From Persephonella sp. (GTDB taxonomy: Bacteria > Aquificota > Aquificia > Aquificales > Hydrogenothermaceae): DNA of 49,826 bases. The stretch spans positions 1 to 49,826 of the forward strand of contig NZ_WFPS01000033.1 of assembly GCF_015487465.1 (NCBI RefSeq), in the 5' to 3' direction. The notes beneath the pieces were generated by a model. That model searched no databases. It was not told where the DNA came from and saw only the letters and a program-made list of their open reading frames with translations. This document shows positions 1 to 8,746 of this stretch, piece after piece. Within the stretch, counting starts at the first letter, position 1. Each line of letters starts with the position of its first letter. Made by a program: the position numbers and the translations under genes.

Positions 1-296
1 AACCTGTTGAAGGCTCAGAACATATCATAGAGTGTGATGCTGTAATAATGGCTGTAGGACAGGATTACAACGATGTTGCTTACAAAAATATACCCGGATT
101 AAAAATAGACAAATGGAACAACCTGTCAACTGTTGACAGCAAATACAGAACGAATGTAGAAGGAATATTTGCAGGTGGAGATGTTGTAAATGGCGGAGAT
201 ACTGTCGTTATGGCTATAAGACACGGAAGAGATGCAGCCCAATCAATCCATGAATACCTAATGACAGGTAAGTGGGAATACGAAAAGGAAGAATAA
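1..296 (+). CDS. GltD-like FAD/NAD(P)H oxidoreductase, C-terminal end (partial)
   Basis: The reading frame is open from the left edge (first full codon at 3), so this is the 3' end of a gene whose start lies outside the window. The last 98 residues contain D-A-V-I-M-A-V-G-Q, then G-I-F-A-G-G-D-V-V-N-G-G-D-T-V and A-I-R-H-G-R-D-A-A. This is the FAD-closing segment of the glutamate synthase small subunit family, which also includes NADPH:ferredoxin oxidoreductase subunit SudA/NfnB-like proteins. The family moves electrons between NAD(P)H and an iron-sulfur partner. The fragment cannot tell GltD from SudA/NfnB. It is followed at once by a hairpin terminator, so it is the last gene of its operon. 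Confidence 0.75.
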   Translation, partial: PVEGSEHIIECDAVIMAVGQDYNDVAYKNIPGLKIDKWNNLSTVDSKYRTNVEGIFAGGDVVNGGDTVVMAIRHGRDAAQSIHEYLMTGKWEYEKEE

Positions 297-300
297 AATA

Positions 301-318
301 GGGGCTTTTGCCCCTTTG
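301..318 (+). terminator. Rho-independent-type terminator of the GltD-like gene
   Basis: The arms GGGGC (301-305) and GCCCC (310-314) enclose a TTTT loop, and a T-rich tail follows. The stem begins four bases after the stop codon. It is short but fully G:C paired. Confidence 0.6.
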
Positions 319-346
319 CTTATCTTATAATATAGGGAGGTGGGAT

Positions 347-970
347 ATGGATTTTCAAGATCTTATAAATAAGTCACAAACAATATTCGCACTGGACAGA
401 AATTCAGGAAAAGTAATATTTAGCCTTGATTCTGTAACCGTAGACTTAAAAAGATTAATTGACTCTCTAAGCAAAGTAAATTTTAAAATAAACCAGATAG
501 AAGCTGAAGGGTGGAACATAATCTCAAGTAAGTATATATTTCACCCTGTGAATATTACAGGAATATCATCTGACAGATACACCCTTATTCAGGACGATAC
601 TACAACGGTAATAATAAAAACACCCGAAAAGCTAAAAAGATTTTTTGGAAATGTTAAGAATAGACCATTAAACGACCTTGTTTTAGGAAAATTTATCGAG
701 GTTTCAGGGATTATTTCCCCATGTGCTGAGGAATATGACATTAAGGGTGACCTTAACGATGAGGAGATCAGGCTAATTAACAGCATAATCCATGCAAATG
801 ACAGCGTCGCAGGACTGACAGGGGAAATGCTCTCTTTAATATCTGGTATGATATGGTATCCCCTTAAAGGGTGGTTCATCTCCGGAAAAGAGCATGCCCT
901 TGTGTCCATATTCGGAAAGTGGGTTATCATTAATAGCCAGATATTTGAAGAAATTCTTACTCAGGAATAA
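347..970 (+). CDS. Hypothetical protein, 207 aa
   Basis: I do not recognise this family. The ATG at 347 is preferred because GGGAGGTGGG lies just before it. An in-frame ATG at 308 falls inside the upstream terminator hairpin and has no ribosome binding site. The protein (M-D-F-Q-D-L start) is soluble-looking, mixed charged and hydrophobic, with no signal peptide and no clear membrane helix. It stands alone between the terminator and the convergent carboxylase gene, whose last 14 bases it overlaps. There is no terminator between the two convergent genes. Confidence 0.7.
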   Translation: MDFQDLINKSQTIFALDRNSGKVIFSLDSVTVDLKRLIDSLSKVNFKINQIEAEGWNIISSKYIFHPVNITGISSDRYTLIQDDTTTVIIKTPEKLKRFFGNVKNRPLNDLVLGKFIEVSGIISPCAEEYDIKGDLNDEEIRLINSIIHANDSVAGLTGEMLSLISGMIWYPLKGWFISGKEHALVSIFGKWVIINSQIFEEILTQE

Positions 971-2804
971 CCCTCATCAGACACTCATCTGGATTTACCT
1001 GATCTCCTTCTCTTACATACACTTCTTCAACAACACCGCTGATAGGTGAATGTATCTCATTTTCCATTTTCATTGCTTCCACAATTAAAAGGACATCTCC
1101 CTTTTTAACTTTATCTCCCGGAGATACTTTAACTGAAACAACTTTTCCAGGCATAGGTGAGCTTATGTCACCAACATCAACAGCCTTAGGTCTTTTTCCT
1201 GCAGGAACTCCCCCTTCGTAGGGAAGGGTCTCCATTCTTTCTCCTACTTCTATCTCTCTGATAGGCTGAACTATAGTCTCCTCAAGCCTTCCGTCAACTC
1301 TTACAAAATAAGGAGTTCCCCCTTCTACAGGACTTCCTACACCAGCTATTTGAATATGGTAAGTTTCCCCATGGAGGGTTATATTAAACTCAATAGGTGC
1401 CTTTGTAAGGCAAGCTTCTTCTTCTGTTATCTCCTCAACCTCAGGAGGGAGAGCCTCACCTTTTTCATACCTTTCTCTCCACTCAAAGAACTCTTTTGCC
1501 ACTTGAGGGAACAGACAGTATGAAAGAATATCCTCTTCACTTCTTGCTCCCACTTTTCTTGCTTCAACAGAGCATTTATCAAGCTCAGGTTCAAGAAGGT
1601 CTGCAGGTCTTACTTCTATTGGCTTTTCATCACCTATTATTTTTTCCATTATTTCAGGTTTTATTGGTGCAGGAGGTCTTCCGTAAAGACCTTTTACATA
1701 ATCTTTAGTTTCTTTTGTTACAACCTTATATCTTTCTCCCTGTAAAACATTTAGAAGTGCCTGAGTTCCAACAATTTGAGATGTAGGAGTTACCAATGGT
1801 GGATAACCAAGATCCTCCCTTACCCTTGCAACTTCTTCCTTAACCTCATCAAGTTTATCAAGGGCATCATTTTCCTTAAGCTGTGTAATAAAGTTAGACA
1901 TCATACCACCTGGTATCTGGTGTATCAGCACCTGAGAGTCAGGCCATTTTTCAGCTGTGTCGTATTTTTTATACTTTTTCCTTACTTCCTTCAGATACTC
2001 AGCTACCTCCTCAACTATGTCAAGATTTACCTTTGTATCATACCCAAACTCCCTCAGGACATAAACCATAGTCTCATTAGGAGGGTGTGCCGTAAGCCAA
2101 GACCATGTGGAAACATCAGTATCGATAATATCTGCTCCTGCCTCAACAGCTTTTAATAAAGTCATCTCTGCCATTGCTGCTGTTGACTGGGCATGGAGAT
2201 GAACAGGAAGCTTTATCTCCTCTTTTAGCCTTCCGACAAGCTCGTAAGCAATCTTAGGAGACAGTATTCCTGCCTGATCTTTTATTGATATTATATCTAC
2301 CCCAAGATCCTTCAGCTGTCTTGCTATACCAACAAAATAATCAACAGTATGAACAGGGCTTATGGTGTAGGAAAGAACTCCTTTTACGATCTTTCCTTCT
2401 TCTTTTGCAACAGATATGGCAACCTCCATATTTCTCACATCATTCAAAGCATCAAATATTCTAAAAACATCAATACCGTTTTCTGCAGCCTTTTTGACAA
2501 ATGCCTCCACAACATCGTCAGCATAATGTCTGTATCCTACAACATTCTGTCCCCTTAAAAGCATCTCCAGCTTTGTATTTTTGGCAACATCTCTTATCTT
2601 TCTTAATCTTTCCCACGGATCCTCTTTCAAATATCTGAGACACACATCAAATGTAGCACCACCCCAGACCTCAAGAGACCAGAAACCTGCCTTATCAAGC
2701 TTTTCTGCAGCAGGAAGGAGGTCTTCTGTTCTTACCCTTGTTGCAAGTAAGCTCTGCTGACCATCTCTCAGGGTAACATCAGTAAACTCAATGGTTCTAC
2801 CCAT
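957..2804 (-). CDS. Biotin-dependent carboxylase large subunit (pyruvate carboxylase subunit B / 2-oxoglutarate carboxylase type)
   Basis: The 615-aa protein has three parts. A carboxyltransferase barrel of the HMGL-like family spans about residues 5-280, with T-L-R-D-G-Q-Q-S near 11-18 and the metal ligands H-L-H-A-Q-S at 202-207. A conserved carboxylase/OadA domain spans about 300-500. A biotinyl-lipoyl domain follows, with A-M-K-M near 577-580 (biotinyl Lys about 579). It transfers CO2 from carboxybiotin to a 2-oxo acid and needs a separate biotin carboxylase subunit, not seen here. The family includes PycB, OadA and CfiA of Hydrogenobacter. With a normal isocitrate dehydrogenase in the same window, pyruvate may be the substrate rather than 2-oxoglutarate; sequence alone does not decide. 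The ATG at 2804 has GGGAG 7 bases upstream. A TTG at 2837 would add 11 residues and sits close to the inferred transcription start. Confidence 0.88.
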   Translation of the reverse strand: MGRTIEFTDVTLRDGQQSLLATRVRTEDLLPAAEKLDKAGFWSLEVWGGATFDVCLRYLKEDPWERLRKIRDVAKNTKLEMLLRGQNVVGYRHYADDVVEAFVKKAAENGIDVFRIFDALNDVRNMEVAISVAKEEGKIVKGVLSYTISPVHTVDYFVGIARQLKDLGVDIISIKDQAGILSPKIAYELVGRLKEEIKLPVHLHAQSTAAMAEMTLLKAVEAGADIIDTDVSTWSWLTAHPPNETMVYVLREFGYDTKVNLDIVEEVAEYLKEVRKKYKKYDTAEKWPDSQVLIHQIPGGMMSNFITQLKENDALDKLDEVKEEVARVREDLGYPPLVTPTSQIVGTQALLNVLQGERYKVVTKETKDYVKGLYGRPPAPIKPEIMEKIIGDEKPIEVRPADLLEPELDKCSVEARKVGARSEEDILSYCLFPQVAKEFFEWRERYEKGEALPPEVEEITEEEACLTKAPIEFNITLHGETYHIQIAGVGSPVEGGTPYFVRVDGRLEETIVQPIREIEVGERMETLPYEGGVPAGKRPKAVDVGDISSPMPGKVVSVKVSPGDKVKKGDVLLIVEAMKMENEIHSPISGVVEEVYVREGDQVNPDECLMRVIPE

Positions 2805-2828
2805 ACTTTTCTCCCAATTTATTTTTTG

Positions 2829-2857
2829 TTGATACAACTATAAAGACTCCCTATATT
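2829..2857 (+). promoter_or_regulatory. Promoter of the murD-plsY operon
   Basis: TTGATA (2829-2834), a 17-base spacer and TATATT (2852-2857) fit a housekeeping sigma promoter. Transcription would begin near 2864, giving a leader of about 38 bases that carries the Shine-Dalgarno AAGGGGGAG before the ATG at 2902. Confidence 0.55.
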
Positions 2858-2860
2858 ATA
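2855..2860 (-). promoter_or_regulatory. -10 element for the carboxylase gene (minus strand)
   Basis: On the minus strand the six bases read TATAAT, about 51 bases before the chosen ATG. No good -35 lies at the usual distance. The element overlaps the plus-strand -10 of the murD operon (2852-2857). Confidence 0.45.
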
Positions 2861-2901
2861 CAATAATTAAAAATTATAAAAGTCCTGTAAGGGGGAGAAT
2901 T

Positions 2902-4146
2902 ATGATTTTAATTTACGGCAAAGGTAAGACAGGTAAGGCTCTATCCGATTATATGTCTTCAAATTCAATACCCCACATTATTAAAGACGACAAAGATTTT
3001 CAGGAAAAGGATCTTGATCAGGTTAATACAGTGGTAATCTCTCCGGGAATACCTTTCTACCATAAGATTTACAGATTATCAAGAAAAAGGGGAATAGAAG
3101 TCATTGGAGATATTGAATATGCTTACAGGCTTTACAGAGGTTGCTTGATAGCTGTCACAGGAACAGACGGAAAAAGCACAACTACCCACATTATAGGACA
3201 GCTTCTTAAAGAAAAAAACCCATTTGTCGGAGGAAACTATGGCGAGCCTTTCATTAATGCAGTCAAAGAAAACAAAAAACTGTCTGTTCTTGAACTGTCT
3301 TCATTTCAGATATACTCCACAAAGACATTTAAGCCCAACACAGCTGTTCTTCTTAATATAGCTGTAGATCATCTTGACTGGCACAAAAGAAAGTCACATT
3401 ACTACCTATCAAAATACAAGATATTTAAAAGATTAGAAAAACATAACACTGCTGTGCTCAATTTTGATCAGGAGATTATTAGGAACCTGAAAACAAGAGC
3501 TAAAAAATACTTTTTCTCAGTTGAGAGGCTTCCGTCAGACTACGAAGGAATATATTTTTGTGGAAACTCTCTCATACTGAAAACTTACAGAAACATAAAT
3601 AGAATTGATATATCTGATTTTAAGCTGAAAGGTTTACACAACATACAAAACCTTATGGCGTCTGTAATGACAGCATATATCTCCGGAGTGCCTGTATGGG
3701 AAATAGAAAGGAAAATACCTCAGATAAAGCCACTACCGTTTAGAATACAGCATGTAAAAACGATCGGCGGTGTGGAGTTTTACAATGATTCAAAATCCAC
3801 AACTGTCCAGTCTGTTGTAAAAGCTGTTGAGAGTTTTCCAGATAAAAATGTTTTTCTTATTTTAGGGGGAATTTATAAAGGAGGGGATTTTTCCCTACTG
3901 AAAAATTTTCTGAATGTAAAGGGAGTTTTCATTATAGGTAGAGATAAAAGGGTGATAAAAAATATGATAAAAGGAAAAAATATTTATCTTTGCGATAGTC
4001 TTGACAAAGCCGTAAAGGAAGCATACAAAAGAGCCGAAATGGGAGATGTGGTTCTGTTTTCTCCTGGATGTTCCAGTTTTGATATGTTCAAAAACTATAT
4101 GGAACGGGGAGAAAAGTTTAATAAAATTGTGGAAAGTCTTGAATAA
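2902..4146 (+). CDS. murD: UDP-N-acetylmuramoylalanine--D-glutamate ligase
   Basis: Cytoplasmic Mur ligase that adds D-glutamate to UDP-MurNAc-L-Ala during peptidoglycan precursor synthesis. The 414-aa protein has a short N-terminal Rossmann-like domain. The ATP loop G-T-D-G-K-S-T lies at residues 87-93. A central ligase domain contains N-I-A-V-D-H-L-D-W, and the C-terminal domain has F-Y-N-D-S-K-S-T and F-S-P-G-C-S-S-F-D, typical of MurD. At 414 residues it is a little shorter than the usual 430-450. A strong ribosome site precedes the ATG. Its stop is followed directly by the ftsW start (TAA-ATG). It is the first gene of the division and wall operon. MurE, MurF and MraY are not in the window, and murC lies 22 kb away. 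Confidence 0.95.
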   Translation: MILIYGKGKTGKALSDYMSSNSIPHIIKDDKDFQEKDLDQVNTVVISPGIPFYHKIYRLSRKRGIEVIGDIEYAYRLYRGCLIAVTGTDGKSTTTHIIGQLLKEKNPFVGGNYGEPFINAVKENKKLSVLELSSFQIYSTKTFKPNTAVLLNIAVDHLDWHKRKSHYYLSKYKIFKRLEKHNTAVLNFDQEIIRNLKTRAKKYFFSVERLPSDYEGIYFCGNSLILKTYRNINRIDISDFKLKGLHNIQNLMASVMTAYISGVPVWEIERKIPQIKPLPFRIQHVKTIGGVEFYNDSKSTTVQSVVKAVESFPDKNVFLILGGIYKGGDFSLLKNFLNVKGVFIIGRDKRVIKNMIKGKNIYLCDSLDKAVKEAYKRAEMGDVVLFSPGCSSFDMFKNYMERGEKFNKIVESLE

Positions 4147-5274
4147 ATGATAAGGAATTTTTATTTTGATAAGGTTCTTGTAATCTGTTTTCTTATTCTT
4201 ATTATTCTTGGAATAGTTTTTGTGTTCAGCGCCACATCAGTACCATCATTAATAAACAACAAAGATCCCTATTACTACCTTAGAAGAGAGATAATGTGGT
4301 CTGCAGTTTCAATATTTTTTATGTTTGTTCTTTATCTGACCCCCATTGATTTTTTAAAAAAGATCGCCTATCCGTTAGCAGTGCTGACGGTTATACTGCT
4401 TGTTATTGTGCTGATCTTCCCTGCCCATGTATCGGGAACATCTGTAAAAAGATGGCTTGATCTGGGTATAGTAAGATTTCAGCCTTCAGAGCTTGCAAAA
4501 CTTTCAGCGATATTTTTCCTTGCCTATTTTATTCACAGGAAAAAAAATGAAAAAGATTTTTTCAACAAATGGAGCAGTCTGATAACTGCATTATCAATTC
4601 CCAGTATCATGATATTTTTAGTTTTAATACAGCCCCATAAAGGAGCAGCACTCTTTATAGCTGTTCTTGTTTTTGCAGTTCTTTTCAGCTCAAAATTTTC
4701 ATGGAAAAAGTTGCTTTTGTTCCCAGCTTTGTTTCTACCTTTATTTTTAATCCTTATAATGAAGTCCGGTTACGCCGAGAAAAGAATTGAGGCTATGCTG
4801 AACCCTATTGAGAACAGAACAGGTATAAGCTATCAGGTTTTCCAGTCTATACTTTCCTTTGTTAAAGGGGGGATAGCAGGTGAAGGAATTGGAGGGGGAA
4901 CCCAGAAGCTTAAGTATCTTCCGGAGATACACACAGATTATATTTTTGCTCTCATAGGAGAAGAAGCAGGTTTTATGGGGGCTGTTTTTGTTATATTTAT
5001 CTTTCTTCTAATTCTGCACAGGGGACTGAAAATAAGCCTTAATCTTGAGGATACATTTTCCCAGGTTTTAGGAGTTGGGATCACTTACATGATAGTAATT
5101 CAGGCTTTTTTCCATATAGCTGTTAATACAAGTTTATTTCCGCCAACAGGTTTTACATTACCGTTTATTAGCTATGGAGGATCTTCCCTGCTTATTATGT
5201 CTGCAGCAGCAGGAATACTTATAAGACTTTCAAAAGAGCCAAAGCAGAGCATATACAGGAGAGAGGCTTTATGA
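4147..5274 (+). CDS. ftsW: FtsW/RodA-family lipid II polymerase
   Basis: Integral membrane protein of 375 aa with about ten hydrophobic segments, beginning at residues 9-27. SEDS proteins polymerise lipid II into glycan strands with a partner class B penicillin-binding protein. Visible family marks are R-F-Q-P-S-E-L-A-K in the middle and P-F-I-S-Y-G-G-S-S near the C-terminus. Sequence alone does not cleanly separate FtsW (division) from RodA (elongation). Placement between murD and murG with ftsQAZ downstream favours FtsW. Its start directly abuts the murD stop and its end overlaps murG by four bases (ATGA), which suggests translational coupling. Confidence 0.92.
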   Translation: MIRNFYFDKVLVICFLILIILGIVFVFSATSVPSLINNKDPYYYLRREIMWSAVSIFFMFVLYLTPIDFLKKIAYPLAVLTVILLVIVLIFPAHVSGTSVKRWLDLGIVRFQPSELAKLSAIFFLAYFIHRKKNEKDFFNKWSSLITALSIPSIMIFLVLIQPHKGAALFIAVLVFAVLFSSKFSWKKLLLFPALFLPLFLILIMKSGYAEKRIEAMLNPIENRTGISYQVFQSILSFVKGGIAGEGIGGGTQKLKYLPEIHTDYIFALIGEEAGFMGAVFVIFIFLLILHRGLKISLNLEDTFSQVLGVGITYMIVIQAFFHIAVNTSLFPPTGFTLPFISYGGSSLLIMSAAAGILIRLSKEPKQSIYRREAL

Positions 5275-6323
5275 AAGTTTTTATAGCCGGAGGAGGAACA
5301 GGAGGTCATTTTTACCCTGCCTGTTCTGTTGCTGAAGAGCTGAAAAAAAATGGCTTTAGTATATATTACTTCGGCACCGAAAAAGGAATAGAGGCAAAAA
5401 AGGAATTCCCTTCAGACAGAAAATTTCTATTCTCTATATCAGGGGTGAGAGGAAAAAATCCGGTTTCAGCTTTATTGTCGGCTCTAAAACTTTTAAAAAC
5501 ATCGCTGGAGATAGCAAAAATAATAAAAAAAGAAAAGCCAGAATTCTGTCTATGCTTTGGAGGTTATACATCACTCCCCCTTGGAATTGCCAGCATAATC
5601 ACAGGAACTCCTCTGTTTATCCATGAACAAAACTCTGTTCCTTCTTATACAAACAGGCTTCTCTCAAAATTTTCAAGAAAGATATTTATAACATTTGAGC
5701 ACTCAAAAAAATATTTTCCTGAAGAAAAAACATTTCTAACAGGACTTCCTATAAGAAAATCAGTTATTGATGATCTTTCTTTCACAAAAGAAAAAGCAAG
5801 AGAAAAGTTAGGAATAAAAAATAGAAAGACAGTGCTTGTTTTTGGAGGAAGTCAGGGATCAAAAAAACTTTCTGAAGTAGCCTTGGAAGTTGCCAGAGAA
5901 ATGCCCGTTGTTCAACTTATTCTTATCGGAGGAAAACATTTTAAAAAACCTGAAAAACTGCCTGAAAATGTTATTTTTTACAGCTACTTTGATAGAATGG
6001 GACTGCTTTACTCAGCTTCCGATATTGTGATATCAAGATCAGGTGCCTCATCAACATATGAAATACTTACAGCTGGGAAGTTCGGTATATTTGTCCCATA
6101 TCCATTTGCGGTTTCTGACCACCAGTTCTACAACGTTAAATGGCTTGAGGAAAAAGGATTGTGTTATATACTCAGAGAAAATGAGCTTGATACAGATAAA
6201 CTGAAGAATATAATATTAAAGGCTCTTTCAGAGAATAAAACTGAAGAAATAAAAAAGTTTGCAGTTAAAAACCCTGAAAAAGTCTTGATTGACAGGATAT
6301 TAGATGAAATCAGTAAAACATGA
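5271..6323 (+). CDS. murG: Lipid II synthase (UDP-GlcNAc--lipid I GlcNAc transferase)
   Basis: Peripheral membrane GT-B glycosyltransferase that adds GlcNAc to lipid I. The 350-aa length is normal. The N-terminal loop G-G-G-T-G-G-H (residues 7-13), the H-E-Q-N-S-V-P motif near 123 and the second loop G-G-S-Q-G-S are MurG signatures. The C-terminal region P-Y-P-F-A-V-S-D-H-Q contacts the nucleotide in known structures. Its start overlaps the ftsW stop by four bases, and its end overlaps murB by 20 bases. Confidence 0.95.
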   Translation: MKVFIAGGGTGGHFYPACSVAEELKKNGFSIYYFGTEKGIEAKKEFPSDRKFLFSISGVRGKNPVSALLSALKLLKTSLEIAKIIKKEKPEFCLCFGGYTSLPLGIASIITGTPLFIHEQNSVPSYTNRLLSKFSRKIFITFEHSKKYFPEEKTFLTGLPIRKSVIDDLSFTKEKAREKLGIKNRKTVLVFGGSQGSKKLSEVALEVAREMPVVQLILIGGKHFKKPEKLPENVIFYSYFDRMGLLYSASDIVISRSGASSTYEILTAGKFGIFVPYPFAVSDHQFYNVKWLEEKGLCYILRENELDTDKLKNIILKALSENKTEEIKKFAVKNPEKVLIDRILDEISKT

Positions 6324-7176
6324 GAATTTTGTTGATCTTTCAAAGCTGTGCAGTATCAGGATTGGAGGAAAAGCAAAAACTGTCTATTTCCCATCTTCAT
6401 CAAAAGAGATCAGAACCCTTCTTATAGAGGCAGATAATACAGATAAAAAATTTTTTCCTGTGGGAATTGGAAGCAATACTGTATTCTCAGATGGTATTCT
6501 TGATTTTATTTTTGTGTCAACAAGATACTTAAAAAAATATATCATAGGCCAGAAAGAAGATACCTTCTACATAGAGGCTGAAGCAGGGGTGAGCTTCAAA
6601 ACAATAACCAACATAGTTAAAAAGCTAAACCTTGAAGGGTTTGAAAATCTGTCGGGTATTCCTGCAACAATTGGCGGAGCCGTGGTAATGAACGCAGGAG
6701 CTTTCGGGACAGAAATTTCAGATATAATTGAGGAGGTTCACTGGTTTGACAGAGAAGGAAATCTTCATGTTCTAAAAAGGGATCAGATAAATTTTTCATA
6801 TAGGAGCTCCCCATTCCAGAAAGAAGGGTTCGTTTATAAAGCTGTTCTTAAGCTGAAATCCTCAAAAAAGGATATAAAATCTATAATAAAAAAGCATCTT
6901 GAGGAAAGGAAAAAAAAACAACCGCTGGAATACCCTACAGCCGGTTCAACATTCAAAAACACCCCTAAGTATCCTGCAGGTTACTTATTAGAAAAGGTAG
7001 GACTTAAAGGATATAAGATTGGAAATGTAGCCTTTTCAGAAAAACATGCAAACTTTTTAATAAATCTTGGAGGGGGAAAGTTTAAAGAGTTAAAGAAATT
7101 AATTGAAATTGCCGAAAGGAGAGTAGGGGAATTATACCGTATTAAACTTGAGAAGGAAATACAAATTGTTGAGTGA
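6304..7176 (+). CDS. murB: UDP-N-acetylenolpyruvoylglucosamine reductase
   Basis: FAD enzyme that reduces UDP-GlcNAc-enolpyruvate to UDP-MurNAc with NADPH. The 290-aa protein has the FAD-binding motifs G-I-G-S-N-T (near 58) and S-G-I-P-A-T-I-G-G-A (near 117), the loop Y-R-S-S-P-F, and A-G-S-T-F-K-N carrying the catalytic serine. It ends with E-K-E-I-Q-I-V, the usual C-terminal glutamate region. The ATG at 6304 lies inside the end of murG, an overlap of 20 bases; the murG 3' end supplies no obvious strong Shine-Dalgarno, so expression probably depends on coupling. Confidence 0.93.
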   Translation: MKSVKHENFVDLSKLCSIRIGGKAKTVYFPSSSKEIRTLLIEADNTDKKFFPVGIGSNTVFSDGILDFIFVSTRYLKKYIIGQKEDTFYIEAEAGVSFKTITNIVKKLNLEGFENLSGIPATIGGAVVMNAGAFGTEISDIIEEVHWFDREGNLHVLKRDQINFSYRSSPFQKEGFVYKAVLKLKSSKKDIKSIIKKHLEERKKKQPLEYPTAGSTFKNTPKYPAGYLLEKVGLKGYKIGNVAFSEKHANFLINLGGGKFKELKKLIEIAERRVGELYRIKLEKEIQIVE

Positions 7177-8071
7177 TTTAAAAATCGCATTAGTATATGG
7201 AGGCAGGTCTTCAGAAAGGGAGATATCAATCAAAAGTGGAGAAGCTGTCAGAAGATCTCTTGAAAGAATGAACCTTAAATTTAAGGTTCTTGATCCTGTT
7301 AATCCAAAGAAATTTGTAAAAGAACTTATGGAGTATGACCCTGATGTTGTTTTTAATCTTTTACATGGAAAGTATGGAGAGGACGGTTCAATACAGGGTT
7401 TGTTTGAAACACTTGGTTACAGATATACAGGGTCTCCTGTAAAAGCAAGTGCGGTGGCTATGGATAAATCTCTAACAAAGGAAATAGCAAAAATACTTGA
7501 TATAAAAACCCCTGAATGGATAACAATAGAAAAAGTGGAGGACGCACAAAGCTGGAACATATTTCCTGCTGTTGTTAAACCAAATCAGGAAGGTTCATCA
7601 ATCGGCGTTGAAATAGTAAATTCAAAGAAACAGCTCTCTGTAAGTATAGAAAGAGTTCTGAAAATGGACAAAAAAGCTATTGTTGAGGAATTCATAGAAG
7701 GAAGAGAGATCACCTTAGGTATTTTAAACGGAAAACCCCTTGAACCGGTAGAAATCATTGTTGAGAACGGCTTTTATGATTTTGAGAATAAATATCTGTC
7801 AGAAAAAACCCAGTATGTAGTTTCCCCATACCTGCCTGACCAGATTAGGGAAAAAATGATCTCAGATAGCCTGAAGGTTTACAATAGATTAGGCTGTAAA
7901 GGTGCTGCAAGGGTTGATTTTATTCTGAAAGATAGGGAGTCTTACTTTCTTGAGATAAACACAATCCCGGGCATGACAGACCACAGTTTACTGCCAAAAT
8001 CTGCCTCAGCACTGGGAATTGATTTTGATGCCCTTGTGATCTCAATACTGAAGGGGGCTTTAGATGAATAA
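7166..8071 (+). CDS. ddl: D-alanine--D-alanine ligase
   Basis: ATP-grasp ligase that makes the D-Ala-D-Ala dipeptide for the murein stem. N-terminal G-G-R-S-S-E-R-E-I-S, central L-L-H-G-K-Y-G-E-D-G-S and C-terminal E-I-N-T-I-P-G-M-T are family signatures. About 301 aa is normal length. There is no ATG near the start. TTG codons occur at 7148, 7166 and 7169. AAGGA at 7153-7157 is eight bases before 7166, so that start is preferred; 7169 is nearly as good. The 7166 start lies inside the last codons of murB (overlap 11 bases). The end overlaps ftsQ by eight bases. Confidence 0.9.
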   Translation: MLSDLKIALVYGGRSSEREISIKSGEAVRRSLERMNLKFKVLDPVNPKKFVKELMEYDPDVVFNLLHGKYGEDGSIQGLFETLGYRYTGSPVKASAVAMDKSLTKEIAKILDIKTPEWITIEKVEDAQSWNIFPAVVKPNQEGSSIGVEIVNSKKQLSVSIERVLKMDKKAIVEEFIEGREITLGILNGKPLEPVEIIVENGFYDFENKYLSEKTQYVVSPYLPDQIREKMISDSLKVYNRLGCKGAARVDFILKDRESYFLEINTIPGMTDHSLLPKSASALGIDFDALVISILKGALDE

Positions 8072-8744
8072 AAAAGTAAAGATAATTACTGTTTCCTTCT
8101 GGATATTTTTGTGTGCATTATTTGGTCTTTTTTCCCCAACTATACCCTTTGTTAAAGAAATCTTTGAAATAAAAAAAGTGAATGTAAAAGGAACAGATAA
8201 ATTCAGTGAAACAGATATAAGAAGCATATTTGAAAAGCAGAACTGGTTTTTTATGGACGAAGAAGAAATAAAAAATCAGCTCAAAAAGTTCAATTTTGTT
8301 AAAAAGGTTCAGATTAACAGATTGTTTGTTGGAAACGTTGATTTAATAATCCTTGAAAGACAGCCGTTTGCATACCTTTACTACAAAAAAAATAGATACA
8401 TTATTGATGATGAAGGTGTGAAGCTTGATCCTAAATATTACAAAATAAACAACAAACAAAAACTTCCAGTATTGATATATAATGATAAAACAATTGATAA
8501 AAACAAATTAAAAAAGGTCAGATTGATTAAAGAAGGATTTAAGGATCTGCTTGATATCAGGAAGTTTTACATATACAAAAGTCAGATTGCATGCGTCACA
8601 AGAGATGGAAAAAATATAGTATTCAGCATAGAAGATTTAGATAAAAGTATAAAAAGAGCTAAAACTTTCATTAAAAAAGTGGGAATTAACCAGTTCAGCT
8701 ATCTAAATTTTAGTTTTGAATCAATGGTTGTAGTAAGGAGATAA
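8064..8744 (+). CDS. ftsQ: Cell division protein FtsQ/DivIB
   Basis: Bitopic membrane protein of the divisome. The 226 aa comprise a short cytoplasmic tail, one membrane helix at about residues 8-28, and a POTRA domain (about 35-105) starting I-K-K-V-N-V-K-G-T-D-K-F. The beta region follows. FtsQ sequences diverge strongly, so the call rests on this architecture and on its place between ddl and ftsA, the classic order. It starts within ddl, and ftsA follows after two bases. Confidence 0.88.
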   Translation: MNKKVKIITVSFWIFLCALFGLFSPTIPFVKEIFEIKKVNVKGTDKFSETDIRSIFEKQNWFFMDEEEIKNQLKKFNFVKKVQINRLFVGNVDLIILERQPFAYLYYKKNRYIIDDEGVKLDPKYYKINNKQKLPVLIYNDKTIDKNKLKKVRLIKEGFKDLLDIRKFYIYKSQIACVTRDGKNIVFSIEDLDKSIKRAKTFIKKVGINQFSYLNFSFESMVVVRR

Positions 8745-8746
8745 AG

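Noticed and set aside
308-346. In-frame ATG at 308 as start of the 207-aa gene
   Set aside because: It lies in the hairpin of the preceding terminator and has no ribosome site; the ATG at 347 follows GGGAGGTGGG.
2805-2837. TTG at 2837 as start of the carboxylase
   Set aside because: The ATG at 2804 has the better ribosome site, and the family starts near R-T-I-E-F-T-D. The TTG lies very near the inferred transcription start.
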